Source of the DNA: Umezawaea sp039922235
GTDB lineage: Bacteria; Actinomycetota; Actinomycetes; Mycobacteriales; Pseudonocardiaceae
Direction: 5' to 3'
DNA length: 8,333 bases
NCBI GenBank assembly: GCA_039922235.1
Contig: JBDSAJ010000989.1
Location: forward strand, 1-8,333
Numbering within the stretch: the first letter of the stretch is position 1; every line of letters begins with the position of its first letter. The notes below the pieces were generated by a model. That model was not told the DNA's origin. It did not search any database and saw only the letters and a program-made list of their open reading frames with translations. A program made the position numbers and the translations under genes. Positions 6,088 through 8,333 of the stretch are shown here, piece after piece.

Positions 6088-6904
6088 TGATCCGTCTCTC
6101 CAGTAGTTCGCGGGTGGCATCCTCGGACAGCACCCGCGTGCTTGCGTCATCGAACGCGGCGGCGTAAGCGCCGGTCGTCTTGAGGTAGTCCGAGCCGGTC
6201 AGGTTCTCGGTGTATGCGATTCGGACGTTGGCAGGCTCGATCCACAACAGGGTGAACGGGCACGACAGTCCGGCCGCAGACCCGGCGCTGAGTGGGTACA
6301 CGCGCACGCTGATGTGAGGCTGCTCGGCGAACAGTTGGACGCGTTCGAGTTGTCGCCGAAGTCCGTCCCGGCCGCCTACCTCGCGGTGTAGCGCTTCCTC
6401 GCCGAGGATCACCGACACGCGCTGACTGGTAGCTGCGAGCATGTGGTTGCCGCGCACCTCACGGGCTTGCGCCATACCCTCCGCCTGAGCTGGCAGAACC
6501 ACCGGGGAGCGCACGAGATGTTCAAGTGCGCATTCGGCAGTGAGCATCGCGCCCGGAATCTCCGGATAGACCATGCGCACCTCGGTCGCGTCGCGTTCGA
6601 GTGCTACGTACTGCCTGCCCCAATCCCCCACCCTCTCGGGGGCCGCTTTACGGCGTGCTTGCTTGGCGAGTTCGCGTAGCTCGGCCGCTGCCTCACCGAG
6701 CACCCCAAAGCGGGTGATCATGCGTTCTACCTCGGCCGGGGTGGTGCCGAGTACTCCGTTTTCGATCTTGCTCAGCTTGTCTTTGGTCATCCCAATGGCA
6801 GAGGCTGCGCCGGACAAGTCGAGCTGAGCCGAGTTCCGCAGCGCACGCGCACGCAGGCCGAAAATCAGCCGCTGTACGACCGGGCCGAAGTTGGGTTGAT
6901 CCAC
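6077..6904 (-). CDS. XRE-family regulator with DUF5753 domain
   Basis: The product is 275 residues and cytoplasmic. An N-terminal helix-turn-helix (about 12-70) contains DLSGAASAIGMTKDKLSKIENG, the recognition region of HTH_31-type proteins. The rest (about 95-272) is a DUF5753 domain, including YVALERDATEVRMVYPEIPGAMLTAE, QRVSVILGEEALHREVGG, and the C-terminal YTENLTGSDYLKT. Such proteins act with a DUF397 partner in development or secondary metabolism control. The partner gene overlaps its 3' end. The start is GTG 6904; no Shine-Dalgarno is seen, but CAGAAT lies 7 bases upstream in the position of a -10 box, so a leaderless message is possible. The 248-bp gap to the divergent small-ORF operon carries repeated GCGTC motifs that this protein could bind, which would make it a local repressor or activator of the operon. 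This is inference. Confidence 0.9.
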   Translation of the reverse strand: MDQPNFGPVVQRLIFGLRARALRNSAQLDLSGAASAIGMTKDKLSKIENGVLGTTPAEVERMITRFGVLGEAAAELRELAKQARRKAAPERVGDWGRQYVALERDATEVRMVYPEIPGAMLTAECALEHLVRSPVVLPAQAEGMAQAREVRGNHMLAATSQRVSVILGEEALHREVGGRDGLRRQLERVQLFAEQPHISVRVYPLSAGSAAGLSCPFTLLWIEPANVRIAYTENLTGSDYLKTTGAYAAAFDDASTRVLSEDATRELLERRINDL

Positions 6905-6954
6905 GCCCGCGATTCTGCCCCATGCGGTTCGGCGACGGGCTCACGGTGTCACGC

Positions 6955-7012
6955 TGCGTCGCCGTTTGCGTCGCAGTTTCACCCGTGTGGCTGCGTCTCA
7001 GACTGCGACGCT
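6955..7012. promoter_or_regulatory. cluster of GCGTC repeats, putative operator
   Basis: TGCGTCGC occurs at 6955-6962 and 6967-6974, the variant TGCGTCTC at 6992-6999, and the reverse complement AGCGACGC-like copy at 7005-7012 (read as AGCGTCGC on the minus strand). The second and last copies belong to a perfect 10-bp inverted repeat, GCGTCGCAGT (6968-6977) with ACTGCGACGC (7002-7011). The cluster lies between the divergent XRE gene and small-ORF operon, the normal place for an autoregulatory operator. Confidence 0.5.
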
Positions 7013-7016
7013 GCCG

Positions 7017-7022
7017 TAGGCT
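7017..7022 (+). promoter_or_regulatory. possible -10 box of the small-ORF operon
   Basis: TAGGCT fits the TANNNT consensus and lies just downstream of the GCGTC cluster. A start near 7029 would place the whole 7031-7122 stem structure in a leader of about 124 bases. No convincing -35 is seen. Confidence 0.3.
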
Positions 7023-7030
7023 CGGGCTTG

Positions 7031-7143
7031 CTAGCAGGGCGGACGGGCCGTAACCCGCATCCGTGCGGCCCCCCGAACGACCGGGTGTGGAGTGCTCCCC
7101 CTTCACCCGTCCGCCCTGTTGGCCTGACCCAGCCTCAGGAGGT
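7031..7143 (+). ncRNA. structured 5' leader with Shine-Dalgarno hairpin (candidate cis-regulatory RNA)
   Basis: CAGGGCGGACGGG (7035-7047) pairs perfectly over 13 bp with 7106-7118. Four more base pairs or G-U pairs can extend it outwards (7031-7034 with 7119-7122). The enclosed 58 bases can form CCGCA/TGCGG (7055-7059 with 7064-7068, 4-base loop) and CCCG/CGGG (7072-7075 with 7082-7085). Just after the long stem, CCTGA (7123-7127) can pair with TCAGG (7135-7139), which takes the first bases of the AGGAGGT ribosome site (7137-7143). This is the arrangement of a translational switch. I do not recognise it as a known riboswitch class, and structure formation is inferred from pairing alone. Confidence 0.5.
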
Positions 7144-7152
7144 ATAGCCGCC

Positions 7153-7317
7153 ATGAACTCACGTGCTCTTTTCCTTGTCCCGAGTCCCCCGCTTCCGGCC
7201 GGTGCGCTCTCCCGTGCAGCGCGGAGTCAGCAGTTGGGCGCGTCACTCATGCGCCTACGCGAACGCTTGGCGGCCGAGGCCGAGGCCAATCGGGGTAGTC
7301 GTCGGTTGGGTGCGTGA
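7153..7317 (+). CDS. small hypothetical protein (54 aa), first gene of the coupled operon
   Basis: Not recognised. ATG 7153 follows AGGAGGT with a 9-base spacer, the best ribosome site in the right half of the window. The frame is open upstream to 7063, but that start lies inside the structured leader. The product has a hydrophobic, Pro-rich start (residues 4-16, ALFLVPSPPLPAG) and a basic amphipathic helix (about 20-45, ending LRERLAAEAEANRGSRR). No Cys. The segment after residue 25 could be a short coiled coil or nucleic-acid-binding helix. The stop is followed after 3 bases by the next start. The gene is divergent from the XRE regulator. Confidence 0.6.
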   Translation: MNSRALFLVPSPPLPAGALSRAARSQQLGASLMRLRERLAAEAEANRGSRRLGA

Positions 7318-7320
7318 GCT

Positions 7321-7494
7321 GTGAGCGTTCGTCTGCGGGTGATGCCATCAGCGCGGCCAGTGCGGCTAGCGCGGTCGGTTCAGCGGCTGAGGTCGGCGGT
7401 ATCCCTGGTATCCCTTACGTCGTGGGGGTATCGCATTGAGTTGTGGCGGTCCCGTCGCAGGGATGTGCGGTACCAGGAGCGTTGGTACTGGTGA
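7321..7494 (+). CDS. small basic hypothetical protein (57 aa)
   Basis: Not recognised. It starts at GTG 7321, 3 bases after the preceding stop. The product is strongly basic (many Arg) and Trp/Tyr-rich at the C-terminus, ending VRYQERWYW. A tandem 9-bp repeat GGTATCCCT (7398-7415) encodes SLVSL in the middle. Third-position GC is about 73 percent by hand count, higher than in the competing frame from GTG 7314, which would give a 41-residue Ala/Ser/Gly-rich peptide ending at 7439 with a GTGA overlap to the first gene. The 7321 frame is preferred because it runs into the next gene with a 4-bp GTGA overlap (7491-7494). No strong Shine-Dalgarno is seen, so coupling to the gene before it is likely. 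Confidence 0.5.
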   Translation: MSVRLRVMPSARPVRLARSVQRLRSAVSLVSLTSWGYRIELWRSRRRDVRYQERWYW

Positions 7495-7640
7495 GTGCGT
7501 GCAGGTTCGCGGTGTCCGGTCCTGGTTGCCCACCGGGGTGTCCCTCGTGCGCGCGCACCGAAGCCGAATCGGCGCGTCCCCAATCCGCAACTGAGGTAAG
7601 CCCATTCGAGCCTGAGATAGAAAATGAACTTGCACAGTGA
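7491..7640 (+). CDS. Cys-rich small peptide (49 aa)
   Basis: Not recognised. It starts at GTG 7491, overlapping the preceding stop by 4 bp (GTGA), with AGGAG at 7475-7479 as ribosome site (11-base spacer). The N-terminal half carries four Cys (4, 13, 17, 20) in a Gly/Pro-rich context, GPGCPPGCPSC, spacing C-x8-C-x3-C-x2-C. The C-terminal half is acidic, with Glu at 35, 40, 42, 44 and 46. The Cys cluster could bind a metal such as zinc or be crosslinked or modified; a ribosomally made modified peptide is possible but there is no supporting enzyme in view. It ends in a second 4-bp GTGA overlap with the helix-turn-helix gene. Confidence 0.6.
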   Translation: MSACRFAVSGPGCPPGCPSCARTEAESARPQSATEVSPFEPEIENELAQ

Positions 7641-8095
7641 AAAAGGCTGTTCGCAACCAGCTCTTGATCAATGCTCGCTTACGGATTCCGTCGCCGAATA
7701 TGCCCGGTGCGGCCATGACACGGCGAGAGTTGACCGAGGCACTTAACGACTACATCTCGCAGCGAGACCCAACCGCCTTGCCATTTGATACCCGTAGCGT
7801 TGGCGTCCTTGAGCGCGGAGTAACCCGATGGCCGCGATCACTGACACGCGAAGCCCTTCGTAGTGTGCTGAGGGCCAAAAGCGACGCGGCATTAGGGCTC
7901 CATCGGGGCAGTCTCACGCCATATGAACCAGTAAGTCTCACCGTGGTACCGAAAGGCGATGTGACATTTCCGCCTCACATCCTCGAACCTTGCAATAAAC
8001 CCGAACAAATTTTTTCGGCGAACGAGGCGCAGTTCAGTTTGCTGGAATTAACCAGTGAATTTGTGCTCGTTACCGATCGTCGACGAGTTCGGTAA
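7637..8095 (+). CDS. helix-turn-helix protein of an actinobacterial XRE-like family, short form
   Basis: The product is 152 residues from GTG 7637, whose TGA-overlapping start couples it to the Cys-rich peptide gene. Residues 6-88 match the N-terminal DNA-binding module seen in many large actinobacterial regulators: basic LLINARLRIPSP, then MTRRELTEALNDYI, then GVLERGVTRWPRSLTREALRSVL, then SDAALGL. In that family the module is normally followed by hundreds of residues of ligand or repeat domain. Here only about 64 residues follow (VSLTVVPKGDVTFPP to VTDRRRVR), beta-rich with one Cys119 and no recognised domain. GC is visibly lower than in the rest of the window, especially after 7920, which suggests recent acquisition. 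It probably regulates this cassette or the genes beyond the window. Confidence 0.7.
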   Translation: MKKAVRNQLLINARLRIPSPNMPGAAMTRRELTEALNDYISQRDPTALPFDTRSVGVLERGVTRWPRSLTREALRSVLRAKSDAALGLHRGSLTPYEPVSLTVVPKGDVTFPPHILEPCNKPEQIFSANEAQFSLLELTSEFVLVTDRRRVR

Positions 8096-8135
8096 CAATG
8101 CCCACGAAGGACCCAGATAAGATGAAAGGACAACG

Positions 8136-8321
8136 ATGGAAATTCAGGACAACAGGAAAACCGCACGACCGACGAGTGTCAGGGGCCAAGGAGGGGCCGG
8201 TTCAGGACCGTCGACCGGAGGACACGGTAAGGACGGCGCGCAGGAGGGTCCAACTGCGGACAACCCGAGTCCGCAGCCCAGGCCCATTCAGCCGGACCCG
8301 CCGAAGGACCCCCAAAAGTGA
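8136..8321 (+). CDS. Gly/Pro-rich small peptide (61 aa)
   Basis: Not recognised. ATG 8136 has GAAAGGA at 8124-8130 with a 5-base spacer. The product is disordered-looking and very hydrophilic: a charged start (MEIQDNRKTARP), a Gly-rich middle (GQGGAGSGPSTGGHGKDG, 17-34), and a Pro/Gln-rich tail (NPSPQPRPIQPDPPKDPQK, 43-61). There is no Cys, no aromatic residue and no hydrophobic segment. It ends in GTGA (8318-8321), which can be the start of the next gene. A 40-base gap separates it from the helix-turn-helix gene; TAAGAT at 8118-8123 could be a -10 box, so it may be transcribed separately. A leader-core peptide for a downstream modifying enzyme is one possibility, but nothing here proves it. 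Confidence 0.55.
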   Translation: MEIQDNRKTARPTSVRGQGGAGSGPSTGGHGKDGAQEGPTADNPSPQPRPIQPDPPKDPQK

Positions 8322-8333
8322 GCCATCGAGCAC
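8318..8333 (+). CDS. start of a further gene, cut by the window end
   Basis: GTG 8318 overlaps the stop of the 61-aa peptide gene in a GTGA junction and encodes M-S-H-R-A before the window ends. The call rests only on the repeated use of this junction in the operon to the left. Confidence 0.35.

Noticed and set aside
6896..7147. 83-codon plus-strand frame with seven Cys across the XRE-operon gap
   Set aside because: It overlaps the repeated operator sites and the leader stem, has no ribosome site, and its Cys codons come from the repeated TGCG motifs.
6693..7154. 153-codon minus-strand frame overlapping the XRE gene start
   Set aside because: Out of frame with the XRE gene and low in hydrophobic residues; no family resemblance.
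7398..7415. Tandem 9-bp repeat GGTATCCCT
   Set aside because: Only two copies inside a coding frame; not a repeat element or CRISPR. No CRISPR array, tRNA or rRNA was seen anywhere in the window.
7314..7439. 41-residue Ala/Ser/Gly-rich frame starting in a GTGA overlap with the 54-aa gene
   Set aside because: Lower third-position GC than the overlapping 57-aa frame, and it does not connect to the next gene; kept only as an alternative.

Overview
The window is actinobacterial chromosomal DNA. GC and third-position GC are very high, start codons are often GTG, promoters are of the TANNNT type with several probable leaderless starts, and an XRE/DUF397 gene pair is present. The gene content fits Pseudonocardiales (Saccharothrix, Lentzea, Kibdelosporangium or a relative). 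That placement is inference; no marker gene is present.

Left part (1-5536, uniformly high GC). Two secreted alpha/beta hydrolases are divergently transcribed: a PHB-depolymerase/feruloyl-esterase-like enzyme (minus, 124-1050) and a second secreted hydrolase (plus, 1187-2401). Their 136-bp intergenic region is strikingly symmetric. A 9-bp box TCCTACCTT lies near each start, and an 8-bp inverted repeat sits on the same dyad axis (1126.5), which suggests one regulator controls both. The second hydrolase converges on a GAF-PucR/CdaR-type regulator (minus, 2398-4263) with overlapping stop codons and a shared hairpin. The regulator lies directly downstream of an MHS-family MFS transporter gene (minus, 4268-5494), probably as one unit.

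Junction (about 5537). The transporter reading frame lacks its true 5' end. The family's first-helix motif is encoded back to EWYDFF, then the sequence changes to AT-richer DNA with an in-frame stop at 5549-5551. This is a breakpoint between resident and accessory DNA; no integrase or transposase is visible.

Right part (5538-8333, lower and uneven GC). It begins with a probably leaderless gene for an 83-residue acidic protein. A strong bidirectional hairpin terminator separates this from an XRE (HTH plus DUF5753) regulator and its overlapping DUF397 partner, both on the minus strand. Divergent from the XRE gene, behind a cluster of GCGTC repeats and an elaborately structured leader (13-bp perfect stem, inner hairpins, and a hairpin covering the Shine-Dalgarno), is a chain of tightly coupled small genes: 54 aa, 57 aa, a Cys-rich 49 aa peptide, and a 152 aa helix-turn-helix protein. 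Two of these junctions are 4-bp GTGA overlaps. A 61-residue Gly/Pro-rich peptide gene follows and ends in another GTGA overlap with a gene that leaves the window. This coupled small-ORF cassette and its leader are the part most likely to be undescribed. Its function cannot be read from the sequence.
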